From positions 4,588,001-4,652,000 of the forward strand of contig NZ_CP109583.1 in assembly GCF_036250755.1 (NCBI RefSeq): a DNA stretch of 64,000 nt, written 5' to 3'. Positions 16,979-25,623 of the stretch are shown one piece after another (positions within the stretch are counted from its first letter, which is position 1; the number at the start of each line of letters is the position of its first letter). A program made the translations under genes and the position numbers. This DNA comes from Streptomyces uncialis. GTDB taxonomy: Bacteria; Actinomycetota; Actinomycetes; Streptomycetales; Streptomycetaceae. Under the pieces are notes generated by a model. That model was not told the origin of the DNA and ran no database searches. It saw only the letters and a program-made list of their open reading frames with translations.

Positions 16979-17935
16979 TCACATGGTCAGCGGCAGTTCC
17001 AGCGCGGGCAGGATCTCCGGGCCGAACGTCGTGATCTCCGCGACGAGCCCGTCCTCGATCCGCAGCACATCGATGTTCACGGCGCGGAACACGTCGTCCC
17101 GCGGGGCCCGTACGTAGTTCACGGCGCCGGGCTGGCGGTTCACCGTGATCTCCACGGAACGCCACTCGCCCCAGCGCGCGGACCCCTCCAGGACGGGCCC
17201 CCACAGGTCGAGGATCGCCGCACGGCCCTCGTAGACCAGCGACGCGGGCGGCATCGTCTGCCGCGCGTCCGCGCGCAGCAGCGCGGTCAGCGCCGACAGA
17301 TCGGCGCGCTGCGAGGCACGGACGTAGGCGCGGAGCGTCTCGCGTTCCGCCGCGCTCGGTCCGGTCGCCGGTCCCCAGTCGGCGCGGCGTTCCGGCAGCC
17401 GGGTCCGCAGGGTCGCGCGGGCCCGCTGGAGACCGCTCTTCACCGCCGCGACCGACATCTCCAGGGCCGTCGCCGTCTCCTCGGCGGGGAACCCGAGCAC
17501 GTCCCGCAGGATCAGCACGGCCCGCTGGCGCGGCGGCAGATGCTGGATCGCCGCGAGGTACGCCAGCTCGATCGTCTCGCGTGCGATCGCCCCGTCGAGC
17601 AGGCTGTCCGGGTACGGCTCCAGCCACCGCACCTCGGCGATCACCGAGTCGGCCGTCACGACCTCCCGGGACCGCGCGGGACCGCCGAGGAAGTCCAGAC
17701 AGACCCGGGTGGCGATCCGGTACAGCCAGGCGCGCAGCCGCTCCGGGTCGGTGAGCTGCTCCCGTTTGCGCCACGCGCGGATCAGCGTCTCCTGCACGAG
17801 GTCCTCGGCGTCGCTGTACGAGCCCACCATCCGGTAGCAGTGCACCCGCAGCTCGCCCCGGTGGCGCTCCGCCCGCGCGGCGAGGTCCGGCTGCGGGGCC
17901 GCGGCGGCCTGCGGTACGTCGGTCTCTGGCGTCAT
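16979..17935 (-). CDS. ECF RNA polymerase sigma factor with SnoaL-like C-terminal domain
   Basis: 318 residues. Region 2 spans about residues 20-90 (RGELRVHCYRMVGSYSDAED, then VQETLIRAWRKREQL and LYRIATRVCLDFLGG). Region 4 spans about 130-190 (LPPRQRAVLILRDVLGFPAEE). A SnoaL-like domain follows from about residue 205 (YVRASQRADLSALTALLRADARQTMPP, LWGPVLEGSARWGEWR). This matches the ECF type whose C-terminal NTF2-like domain replaces a separate anti-sigma factor (TIGR02960 class). No anti-sigma gene is adjacent. The ATG at 17935 was chosen. The likely partner gene is the small DUF1579-like one downstream. Confidence 0.9.
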   Translation of the reverse strand: MTPETDVPQAAAAPQPDLAARAERHRGELRVHCYRMVGSYSDAEDLVQETLIRAWRKREQLTDPERLRAWLYRIATRVCLDFLGGPARSREVVTADSVIAEVRWLEPYPDSLLDGAIARETIELAYLAAIQHLPPRQRAVLILRDVLGFPAEETATALEMSVAAVKSGLQRARATLRTRLPERRADWGPATGPSAAERETLRAYVRASQRADLSALTALLRADARQTMPPASLVYEGRAAILDLWGPVLEGSARWGEWRSVEITVNRQPGAVNYVRAPRDDVFRAVNIDVLRIEDGLVAEITTFGPEILPALELPLTM

Positions 17936-18084
17936 CGCCGTCGAGGGTACCCAGCCGCACCGACATCCGCCCGGCCCTCACCGGACTCCGGGACGGCACA
18001 CGCCCGGTGTCCCACGCACCCGCCGGGCAGGCCCCGGAACCCGGGAACGGCCCGCGCGAGTGGCCCGTCCCCGTCCCGCCCCGG

Positions 18085-18513
18085 TCAGGGCCAGTCGACC
18101 AGCCCGGCGAACGCGAGGACCGGGCCCGCCACCGTGAACGGCGCGAGGACCGCGAGGACGATGCGGGTGGCGGCATGACGCCGTCGCCACGGCAGGAACC
18201 AGGACGCCAGCAGCAGCGCCGCCGGTACGAGAAGCCCGTACCGGAAGACGTCGAACGCCGTCCCGAAGCTCGGGTCGAAACGGTCGAGTTCGGCCTCCGT
18301 GCACGCGCCGCAGGCCATCTGGGAGAGTCCGGCGAAGAACAGCGAGACCAGTATCAAGGGGACCGTGACCAGCGAGGAAAGCAGTGGCGCGACCCAGGCG
18401 CGCGGGTCCGGCCCGGTGGGTGCGGGGGCTGCGTCCGGGAGCGGCGCGAGCCGGGCGCGCGGGTCCCGTTCGACGGGTTCGGCGGCGGTGTTCGGCGGCA
18501 TGGGTCCAGTCAA
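18085..18513 (-). CDS. Small membrane protein, paralogue of the gene at 19189
   Basis: 142 residues with a Pro/Asp-rich N-terminus and about three membrane segments: APLLSSLVTVPLILVSLFFAGL, YGLLVPAALLLASWFLP, IVLAVLAPFTVAGPVLAFAGL. After the first helix it has ACGACTEAE, a CxxC pair in the first extramembrane loop. The same order of features (RAWVAPL, helix, SPTACESCDA, two more helices, final LxWP) appears in the gene at 19189-19572. Family unknown; the paired cysteines may bind metal or form a disulphide. The two paralogues flank the DinB gene. Confidence 0.6.
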   Translation of the reverse strand: MTGPMPPNTAAEPVERDPRARLAPLPDAAPAPTGPDPRAWVAPLLSSLVTVPLILVSLFFAGLSQMACGACTEAELDRFDPSFGTAFDVFRYGLLVPAALLLASWFLPWRRRHAATRIVLAVLAPFTVAGPVLAFAGLVDWP

Positions 18514-18590
18514 GCCCCGGGGACGGCGCCGTCGCCTGAGCCGTCGTACTCATCTTGTCGGGGTACGGCCTCCGTGCCAGTGTGACGGCC

Positions 18591-19121
18591 ATGGCGATCA
18601 CCTTGAACGGACGGACCGTACCCCCTCCGCAGGCCGGTGAACGGGAACTGATGGAGGCGTGGCTGGACTTCCACCGTGAGACCGTCGCGATCAAGTGCGC
18701 GGGGCTGGACGACGCGCAGTTGCGGGAGCCCTCGGCCCCGCCGTCGTCGATGACGCTGCTCGGTCTGGTCCAGCATCTCGCGGAGGTCGAACGCAACTGG
18801 TTCCAGCGGGTGTGGCCCGGCCAGGACGCGCCGCCGGTGTTCGAGGACGCCGGCCCGGACGGTTTCGCGCTGACCCCGGAACGCGGCATCGAGGAGGCCC
18901 TGAACGCGTGGCGGGCCGAGATCGCCCGGGGCCGCGAGGCGATCGCGGGGGCGTCACTCGACGACTGCGGGACGATGCCCGAGGCGGCGGCCCCGCTGCT
19001 GGGGGGCACCCGTCAGGTGTCGCTGCGCTGGATCCTCCTCCACATCATCGAGGAGTACGCGCGCCACAACGGCCACGCGGACCTGCTGCGCGAACGGATC
19101 GACGGAGCCACCGGCCCGTGA
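18591..19121 (+). CDS. DinB-family (DUF664) protein
   Basis: 176 residues. It shows the four-helix DinB/DUF664 pattern: [28 protein letters not shown], then [20 protein letters not shown] with the first metal-type His, and [23 protein letters not shown] with His residues near 160-168 that complete the three-histidine metal site seen in mycothiol- or bacillithiol-dependent relatives. Actinobacterial members are often mycothiol-dependent maleylpyruvate isomerase-like enzymes; the substrate here is unknown. ATG 18591 was chosen; upstream in-frame starts lack a clear ribosome binding site. Confidence 0.8.
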   Translation: MAITLNGRTVPPPQAGERELMEAWLDFHRETVAIKCAGLDDAQLREPSAPPSSMTLLGLVQHLAEVERNWFQRVWPGQDAPPVFEDAGPDGFALTPERGIEEALNAWRAEIARGREAIAGASLDDCGTMPEAAAPLLGGTRQVSLRWILLHIIEEYARHNGHADLLRERIDGATGP

Positions 19122-19188
19122 CCGGCCGGGCCGCCGACGGGCCCGCCCAGGCGGGCCGAACACCCGCCGGGGCGCCGCCGAGCCCCCG

Positions 19189-19572
19189 CTAGGGCCACGC
19201 CAACACCGCGTCGAACAGCGGATATCCCCCCGCCGCGACCAGCGGCGCGGCAACCACCAGAAGAACCCGCCGGGCCCGCAGCCGCCGCAGGGGCGGCATC
19301 ACCCACGCCGTCAGCACCAGCACCCACGCCACCGCCCCGACCGCCATCGCCACGATCACCGCGGCCTCAAGGCTGTCCGCGAACCGCACGGCCTCCCGCG
19401 CGTCGCACGACTCGCACGCCGTCGGCGACATCGTCACGAGCGCGAGCAGGAACAGCGTCATCGGGAACATCGCGAGGGTCCCGATCAGCGGGGCGACCCA
19501 AGCGCGGCGGTCCGGCTCGTCGGCGCGGTGGCCGGGGCCGCCCCGGACCCCGGTGGAACCGTGTGTCGGCAT
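19189..19572 (-). CDS. Small membrane protein, paralogue of the gene at 18085
   Basis: 127 residues from the ATG at 19572 (MPTHGSTG). About three hydrophobic segments (APLIGTLAMFPMTLFLLALVTM, AVIVAMAVGAVAWVLVLTAWVM, VLLVVAAPLVAAGGYPLF) and the CESCDA cysteine pair match the layout of the protein at 18085-18513, including the closing AWP/DWP. No domain is recognised. An alternative start lies six codons upstream. Its start is 48 bases from the convergent 3-prime end of the MMPL gene region, and the DinB gene lies between the paralogues. Confidence 0.55.
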   Translation of the reverse strand: MPTHGSTGVRGGPGHRADEPDRRAWVAPLIGTLAMFPMTLFLLALVTMSPTACESCDAREAVRFADSLEAAVIVAMAVGAVAWVLVLTAWVMPPLRRLRARRVLLVVAAPLVAAGGYPLFDAVLAWP

Positions 19573-19620
19573 GCCCCCAGTGAACCGCACGGCCCCCGCC
19601 CCGCACCTGAGCCCGCGTAC

Positions 19621-21972
19621 TCACCCACCGGAACCGGACGACGCCCCGGGCCCCGGACCGCCGGAGCCGGAACCATTACCCGTGCCGCCACTCCTACCGC
19701 CACCCGGACCGTCGCCGGAGCCGCTACCCGGGTCACTGGACGGCGGGTCCATACCCGAGTCCGCCCCCTCCGCGTGCAGCCGGGGCAGCGCGCGGTCCAG
19801 CCAGCCCGGGGTCCACCACGCCGCCCGCCCCAGCAGCGTCATCACCGCGGGAACGAGCAGCAGCCGCACCACGGTCGCGTCGATGAGCACACTCACCGCG
19901 AGGCCGAGTCCCAGCATCTTCACCACGATGTTGTCGCTGATGACGAACGCCGCGAAGACGCTCACCATGATGAGCGCGGCGCAGGTGATGACCCGCGCGG
20001 TGATCTCCAGCGCGTGCGCGACGCTCTTCCCCGGGTCGCCGGTCCGCAGCCACGCCTCATGGATACGGGACAGCAGGAAGATCTCGTAGTCCATGCTCAG
20101 CCCGAAGACGATGGCGAACATCATCATCGGCACATAGCTCTCGACGGGGACCTTCCCCGAGACCCCGAGCGCCGGACCGCCCCACCCCCACTGGAACACC
20201 GCGACGACGACCCCGTACGACGCGGCGATGGACAGCACGTTCAGCACGGCCGCCTTCACCGCGACGAGCACACCCCGGAACACCACCAGGATCACGAGGA
20301 ACGCGAGCCCCACGACGGCGGCGATGATCCACGGCAGCCGCTGGGAGACGATGTCGAGGAAGTCGACCTGGGCGGCGGTCGTCCCGGTGACGTAGCCCTG
20401 GGCGTCGGTCCCGGCGACGGCCTGCGGCAGCACGTCGTCCCGGAAGCGGTTGACCAGTCCGGTGGTCCGCTCGTCCTGCGGCGCGGCGACCGGGTACGCG
20501 GTGCCGAGCAGCACGTCCCCGTCGGACGTGGGCTTCAGCGGGGTGATGTACGCGGCGTCGGGCACCCCGGTCAGTGCCTTCTGCGCCTGCGAGGCGAGCG
20601 CCGCGCGGTCCGCCTGCGGTACGGACGACTGGTCGACGACGACGGTCAGCGGACCGTTCGACCCCGGCCCGAACGCGGACGACATCAGGTCGAACGCCCG
20701 CCGGTCGGTGAACGACCTGGGATCGGCGCCGTCCCCGATGTGCCCGAGCTGGATGAAGAACAGCGGGACGGACAGCGCCGCGAGGACCACGACCCCCGCC
20801 GCCGCGTACCACCACGGCCGCCGCTGCACCCGCAGCGCGTAGCGGTGCCACGGCCCCGTCACCTCCTCGCCGGGCTCCGCGTCCGTCTCCGCGACCGGCG
20901 CGCGCACCCGCAGCCGGTCGACCTGGCGGCCGATCAGCCCGAGCAGCGCCGGTACGAGGGTGAGCGCGCCCAGCACCGCCGTGACGACGGTGACCGCGGC
21001 GGCCAGCCCGAGCTTCCCGATGAACGCGATGCCGGACACCCACAGACCCGACAGGGCGATGATCACCGTGCAGCCGGAGAGCAGCACCGCGTGACCGCTG
21101 GTCGCGGCGGCGCTTCCGGCGGCGGCGACCGGGTCCCGGCCGTCCATCAGGCCCTGCCGGTGACGGGTCACCAGGAACAGCGCGTAGTCGATCCCGACAC
21201 CGAGCCCGATCATCGTCGCGAGGGTGGGGGACACGGTCGCGAACGTGGACGCGGCGGCCAGCAGTCCCAGCAGGGCGAGCCCGCAGACCACGCTGATCAG
21301 CGCGGTCACCAGGGGCAGTACGGCGGCGACGACGCTGCCGAAGCCGATGAGCAGCACGACGATCGCCACGGCGAAGCCGATGACCTCGCTGAGCCGGTCG
21401 TTGGCCTCGGGCCGCGCCAGTTCACCGAGGGTCCCGCCGTACTCGACGTCCACGCCCGCGGAACGCAACGGCTTCACCGCCGTGTCGACACCGTGCAGAT
21501 AGTCCTCCCCGAGGGTGGACGGCTGCACGGCGAAACGGACCGTGATGTACGCGGTGCGCTGATCGGTGGACAGGGGGCCCACGTCCGGCTGGCCCGACGG
21601 GGTCGGGGGCGCGGTGAGGGGGTTCTGCGCGGCGAGTACGTCCGGGAGCTTCTGGAGCGCGGTCACGGTCTGGCCGACCTCGCCGCTCACGGAGGTGAGG
21701 GGGTGCTGGGGGTCGTGCAGGACGATCTGCGAGCTGTAGCCGCCGGCGGCGGGGTCATGCGCCTTCAGCACGTCGACGCCGTGCTGGGACCGGGTGTCGG
21801 GCAGGGAGAAGTCGTCCGAGTAGGTACCGCCGTAGGTGTGGTGCAGGACCTGGAGCGCGGCGAGGGCCACGAGCCAGATCGCGATCACGGGGATCGCGTG
21901 GCGTGCGCAGAACCGGCCTGCCCGGTGCAGGGTGCCGGGGCGGGTGCGGGGTGGGGTGCCGGGGGCTGCCAT
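19621..21972 (-). CDS. MMPL/RND-family membrane transporter
   Basis: 783 residues with about 12 membrane helices in the 1+5+1+5 RND arrangement. The first helix is [18 protein letters not shown]. The two MMPL signature sites are [15 protein letters not shown] in the first helix group and [16 protein letters not shown] in the second, carrying the Asp-Tyr pairs used for proton coupling. Extracytoplasmic loops include [19 protein letters not shown]. The last 50 residues are a Gly/Ser/Pro-rich tail of no known function. Relatives export lipids or secondary metabolites in actinobacteria; the substrate cannot be told here. Start ATG 21972; the frame runs further up into intergenic repeat. Confidence 0.9.
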   Translation of the reverse strand: MAAPGTPPRTRPGTLHRAGRFCARHAIPVIAIWLVALAALQVLHHTYGGTYSDDFSLPDTRSQHGVDVLKAHDPAAGGYSSQIVLHDPQHPLTSVSGEVGQTVTALQKLPDVLAAQNPLTAPPTPSGQPDVGPLSTDQRTAYITVRFAVQPSTLGEDYLHGVDTAVKPLRSAGVDVEYGGTLGELARPEANDRLSEVIGFAVAIVVLLIGFGSVVAAVLPLVTALISVVCGLALLGLLAAASTFATVSPTLATMIGLGVGIDYALFLVTRHRQGLMDGRDPVAAAGSAAATSGHAVLLSGCTVIIALSGLWVSGIAFIGKLGLAAAVTVVTAVLGALTLVPALLGLIGRQVDRLRVRAPVAETDAEPGEEVTGPWHRYALRVQRRPWWYAAAGVVVLAALSVPLFFIQLGHIGDGADPRSFTDRRAFDLMSSAFGPGSNGPLTVVVDQSSVPQADRAALASQAQKALTGVPDAAYITPLKPTSDGDVLLGTAYPVAAPQDERTTGLVNRFRDDVLPQAVAGTDAQGYVTGTTAAQVDFLDIVSQRLPWIIAAVVGLAFLVILVVFRGVLVAVKAAVLNVLSIAASYGVVVAVFQWGWGGPALGVSGKVPVESYVPMMMFAIVFGLSMDYEIFLLSRIHEAWLRTGDPGKSVAHALEITARVITCAALIMVSVFAAFVISDNIVVKMLGLGLAVSVLIDATVVRLLLVPAVMTLLGRAAWWTPGWLDRALPRLHAEGADSGMDPPSSDPGSGSGDGPGGGRSGGTGNGSGSGGPGPGASSGSGG

Positions 21973-21997
21973 GTCCCGAGTCAAGCCGCGGTCGCCC

Positions 21998-22440
21998 CCT
22001 ACGGCACCCCGGCCCACCGTGAACGGGTGACCGGGTCGCCTTCGCTCGCGCTTCCCAGGTCTGTCCGGGTGGGCGCACTTGTTCCTGGGCCGTCGCTCGT
22101 CGATTTCGCGCAGTTCCCCGCGCCCCTGGGTACTCGGTGCTGAGCGCACTTCGTTGCTGTGCCGTCGTTCGTGGGTTTTGCGCAGTTCCCCGCGCCCCTT
22201 TGGGGCGCATCCGGCGGGTTCTTCGCGTCGGGGCCGGTCGGGATTCTCCGTCCTCGCTCCAACGCGCTCGGTCGGACGTCCCCCGTGTCCTGCTGAAGAG
22301 CATCGGAGTCTGCGGGCAGAGATTCCCGCCCACCCCCTCCCGTAGCAGCGCGACTGCGAGAGGAGAGGGGTGCCCCTTCAGGGGCGCGGGGAACTGCGCA
22401 CCCACGGACGACCTGTGCGGGAACAAGTACGCCCGGCTCC
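21998..22440. repeat. Intergenic repeat block, copy 3, containing the long element
   Basis: It begins with the short-unit words (CGCCTTCGCTCGCGCTTCCC, GCGCAGTTCCCCGCGCCCCT). It then carries a longer element at about 22200-22400 with TCGGGATTCTCCGTCCTCG, CTGAAGAGCATCGGAGTCTG and GGGCAGAGATTCCCGCCCAC, closed by another GGGGCGCGGGGAACTGCGC. The long element recurs inverted at 44.68-44.92 kb. Open frames in it reproduce the same conceptual peptide at both sites, but there is no ribosome binding site. Confidence 0.8.
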
Positions 22441-22454
22441 GACGAGGACGCGGC

Positions 22455-23491
22455 CTACTGGGGTGCCGCGAAGACCTGGGTCCACCGCGGCCCCCCGTCG
22501 GACGTGTCCACCCCCAACCCCATCTGCGTGTACTCGCAGTTGAGGATGTTCGCCCGGTGCCCGGGGGAGTCCAGCCACGCCTCGACCACCGCCACGGCCG
22601 TCGGCTGCCCCATCGCTATGTTCTCGCCGACCGCCGACCACTCGTACCCCGCCGCCGTGACCCGGTCCCCCACGCCCCGCCCGTCGGGCGACGTGTGGTC
22701 GAAGTAGTCCCGCTCCGCCATGTCCCGCGAGTGCCCCTCCGCCGCCCGGTTCAGCCGGGCGTCCGTGGTGATGTCCTTGCACCCGTTCGCGTTGCGCTCC
22801 GTGTTGACCAGCGCCGCCACCTCCGTGACCGCCCCGGCGGTCCGCGACGGAGTGGCACGCGGCGCGGACTCCCGCGGCGAAGCCTCCGGCGCGGGGTCCC
22901 GGGGCGCGGGCTCCGGGTCCGCGCCCCCCGTACCGCCCCCCGTCCCCGTACCGCCGGAGCCACCGGCAGCGCTGCCACCACCGGCACCACCGGCACCACC
23001 GGTACCCGTGCCGCCCGCGCCCTCCGTACCGTTCCCGTTCCCGTTCCCGCCGGACCCCGTACCGCCGGTCGGCTTCCCGGCGGTGGCGGCCGGGGGCGGC
23101 GGCTCGGGCGACGGCGCGGTGGCCGACGGCTCGCCGGGGGACGGTTTCGTGCCGGGCCGGGACGGGGTGGACGGGGCCTTCGGCGCCTTCAGGGGCTCCA
23201 CCGTCGTGCCCCCGGGCACCACGCTCGCCGCGGGCCGCCCCGCCGACGCCTCGGTCGGACCGCCGAACAGCAGCGACGTCCCCAGCCCCCGGCGCCCAGC
23301 ACCGCGACGGCCGCGACCACGCCCCAGACCCGGGCCCGCGCGGGCCCGCGCACCCGCCCGCGCCTGCCGTGCCCGCGCCGGTGCCCCGTACCCCGGCGGC
23401 GCGCGCCGCGCACCGCGTCGCGTCCCGTACCGCTGTGCGCGGTGCCCCGCTGTCCGTCCGGCGCGGTCGGCGTATCAGACTCGTCGTTCAC
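22455..23491 (-). CDS. CAP-domain (SCP/PR-1-like) membrane-anchored protein, apparent frameshift
   Basis: Two frames must be joined to give a normal protein of about 345 residues. The N-terminal part starts at a GTG at 23491 after GAGGA and has a basic cytoplasmic stretch and one membrane segment (VWGVVAAVAVLGAGG). The rest reads in another frame from about 23286: LLFGGPTEASAG, a long Pro/Gly/Thr linker, and a CAP domain (LVNTERNANGCKDITTDARL, GRGVGDRVTAAGYEWSAVGENIA, WLDSPGHRANILN, WTQVFAAP). One extra base near 23286 in GGGGGCTGGGG would restore the frame, so this is either a one-base loss or a sequencing error. CAP residues His and Glu are intact. It diverges from a sigma-CAP fusion gene. 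Confidence 0.75.
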
Positions 23492-23685
23492 TCGATGGTC
23501 CTCGTGGTGAGTGGCCCGGGTGTTCCGGTCCCGTGCTCCGGAGACCCGAACTCCCCATCCGTATAACAGAAACCGGGAGTGTGACGTGCCTCATAGCGGA
23601 GGCTTCCCGCGTTCGTGTTGTCCTGTGGGCCGCCGGGGGGTCTCCGAGCGGGGGCACGTACGTCCGACGGCCGGAGGAATCGATC

Positions 23686-25344
23686 ATGCAGGCTCAGCAC
23701 ACGGACGACCGTGAGTGCGCCGGGTGGGTCGTCGCGGCCCAGCGGGGTGACCGCGCGGCCCGTGACCGGCTCGCCGCCGCGTATCTGCCCCTCGTGTACA
23801 ACGTCGTCGGCCGCGCGCTCGACGGGCACGCCGATGTCGACGACGTGGTGCAGGAGACCATGCTCCGCGCCCTCGGAGGACTGTCCGGGCTGCGGGAGCC
23901 GGAGCGGTTCCGGTCCTGGCTGGTGGCCATCGCGATGAACCAGGTGCGCCGCCGCTGGACGGCCGCCGACCGCCGCCGCACGGCGTCCCTCCAGGAACTC
24001 GGCGAGCGCGGCCACCCGGTCTCCGCGGTCGCCGACTTCACCGAGCTGACGATCCTGCGGCTGCGGCTCTCGGGCCAGCGCCGCGAGGTCGCGGAGGCCA
24101 CCCGCTGGCTCGACCCCGACGACCGGGACGTGCTGTCGCTGTGGTGGCTCGAAGCGGCCGGGGAGCTCACCCGCGGCGATCTGTCCGCGGCCCTCGGGCT
24201 GCCCCGGCGGCATGTCTCGGTGCGGGTGCAGCGGGTCAAGGCGCAGCTCGACATCGGCCGGGCGGTCGTCCGCGCCCTGGCCGCCGCCCGTCCGTGCCCC
24301 GGGCTGACCGGCCTCACGGCCACCTGGGACGGCCGTCCGGGCCCGCTGTGGCGCAAGCGGATCGCCCGGCACACCCGTGACTGCCCGGACTGCGCCGACC
24401 GCTCGGCCGACCTCCTGCCGGTGGAGGGGCTGCTGAGCGGGGTGGGTCTGGTGGTGCCGCTGTCCCCGGCCCTGCCCGTACTCCCGGACCCGGGGTTCCC
24501 CTCCGGCCCCACGGACCCCGCCACCGACACCACTCTCCCGGGTGACCCCGCGAACACCGTCCTCCCCGGTGACCCCGGCACGAACACCTTGCTCCCCGCC
24601 GACCCCGCCACGACCGCCGCCGTCCCCCTCGACCCGGGTGCCGTCCTCGGGGCCGCCGCTCCCGCGACGGGCTGGTCGAAGGGCGCCGCGCTGACGGTCA
24701 CGGCCGCCGCGGCGGCGGCCGTGACCGTCACGCTGCTGGTGTTCCCGTGGCCCGTGCCCGAGCCCGCGCCACGGCCGGCCCCGCCGGTGGCCCCGGCGCC
24801 GCCCTCCGGACCGGTGGCCGCCCCGCCCCCGGCCTCCGTGACGGTCACCCCGGACCGGAGCCCGTCCCCGACCCCGTCACCCACCCCCGCCCGTACCCCG
24901 CCGCGCACGACGGCCCCCGCACCGGCACCCGCACCGTCCCGGACCACCGCCCGGCCCGCCGGCCTCACCCCCGAGCGGCAGCTCGTGAACGGGGCCGACG
25001 CGCTGCGCGGACGCGCCGACTGCCCGGCCCTGCGGGTCAGCGCGCGGCTGACCGCCGTGGCACGGGCGGACGCGGCGCGGATGGCCGAGCGGCGGGACAT
25101 CAGCATCGTCGACGCCGAGGGCCGGGGCATTGGGGACCGGGTGACGGCGGCGGGCTACCGGTGGTCGGCGGTGGCGGAGCTGAGCACCTACGGACCGCGC
25201 AGCGCCACCGCCGCGCTGGACGACTGGGCGCGCGGCCGGGTCCGTGACGACCTCCTCAACTGCCGTTACACGGAGGTGGGCGTGGGCCTGGTGGAGGCGC
25301 ACGGCGAACGCTGGTGGACCCAGGTACTGGCCGCACCCCGCTGA
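23686..25344 (+). CDS. ECF-like sigma factor fused to a transmembrane helix and degenerate CAP domain
   Basis: 552 residues, GGAGG eight bases before the ATG. Residues about 10-80 are sigma region 2 (AYLPLVYNVVGRALDGHADVDD, then VVQETMLRALGG, FRSWLVAIAMNQVRRRW). Residues about 140-185 look like a region-4 HTH (LDPDDRDVLSLWWLEAAGEL). Then HTRDCPDCADR near residue 228 resembles the zinc-binding His-x3-Cys-x2-Cys of anti-sigma factors. A membrane helix lies at about 334-355 (AALTVTAAAAAAVTVTLLVF), then a Pro/Thr linker and a CAP domain from about residue 428. The CAP part is similar to the divergent gene (GDRVTAAGYRWSAV, DLLNCRYTEVGVGL) but lacks GENIA and PGHR. This would place a sigma factor on the membrane with an outside sensor. 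Confidence 0.85.
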   Translation: MQAQHTDDRECAGWVVAAQRGDRAARDRLAAAYLPLVYNVVGRALDGHADVDDVVQETMLRALGGLSGLREPERFRSWLVAIAMNQVRRRWTAADRRRTASLQELGERGHPVSAVADFTELTILRLRLSGQRREVAEATRWLDPDDRDVLSLWWLEAAGELTRGDLSAALGLPRRHVSVRVQRVKAQLDIGRAVVRALAAARPCPGLTGLTATWDGRPGPLWRKRIARHTRDCPDCADRSADLLPVEGLLSGVGLVVPLSPALPVLPDPGFPSGPTDPATDTTLPGDPANTVLPGDPGTNTLLPADPATTAAVPLDPGAVLGAAAPATGWSKGAALTVTAAAAAAVTVTLLVFPWPVPEPAPRPAPPVAPAPPSGPVAAPPPASVTVTPDRSPSPTPSPTPARTPPRTTAPAPAPAPSRTTARPAGLTPERQLVNGADALRGRADCPALRVSARLTAVARADAARMAERRDISIVDAEGRGIGDRVTAAGYRWSAVAELSTYGPRSATAALDDWARGRVRDDLLNCRYTEVGVGLVEAHGERWWTQVLAAPR

Positions 25345-25623
25345 CCCGGGCCGCCCTCCCCACCAGGCCGGACCGGGTACTGCCGGGCCGGACCGAAACC
25401 CGGTCGGGCAGAGCCGGGGTACGGCCGGGCGGGTGAATGCGGGGCGGGCAGCGGAGGGACAGTCACGGTGCGGCGCCGCCCACGCGCGGTCGTCTTGTCG
25501 TACGGATGGTCGTACAGATGAGGGAGAACCGGGACCGGGCATCCGTCCCGTGCGCGGCGGGCGGCGGTACAGGTCCGCCCTGCCTGCCGTCGCTCCCGCT
25601 CATGGCAGGAAAGGCGTACCCGC

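Noticed and set aside
19528..22143. 871-codon plus-strand frame opposite the MMPL gene
   Set aside because: Composition artefact; the minus strand has RND helices and both DY signatures.
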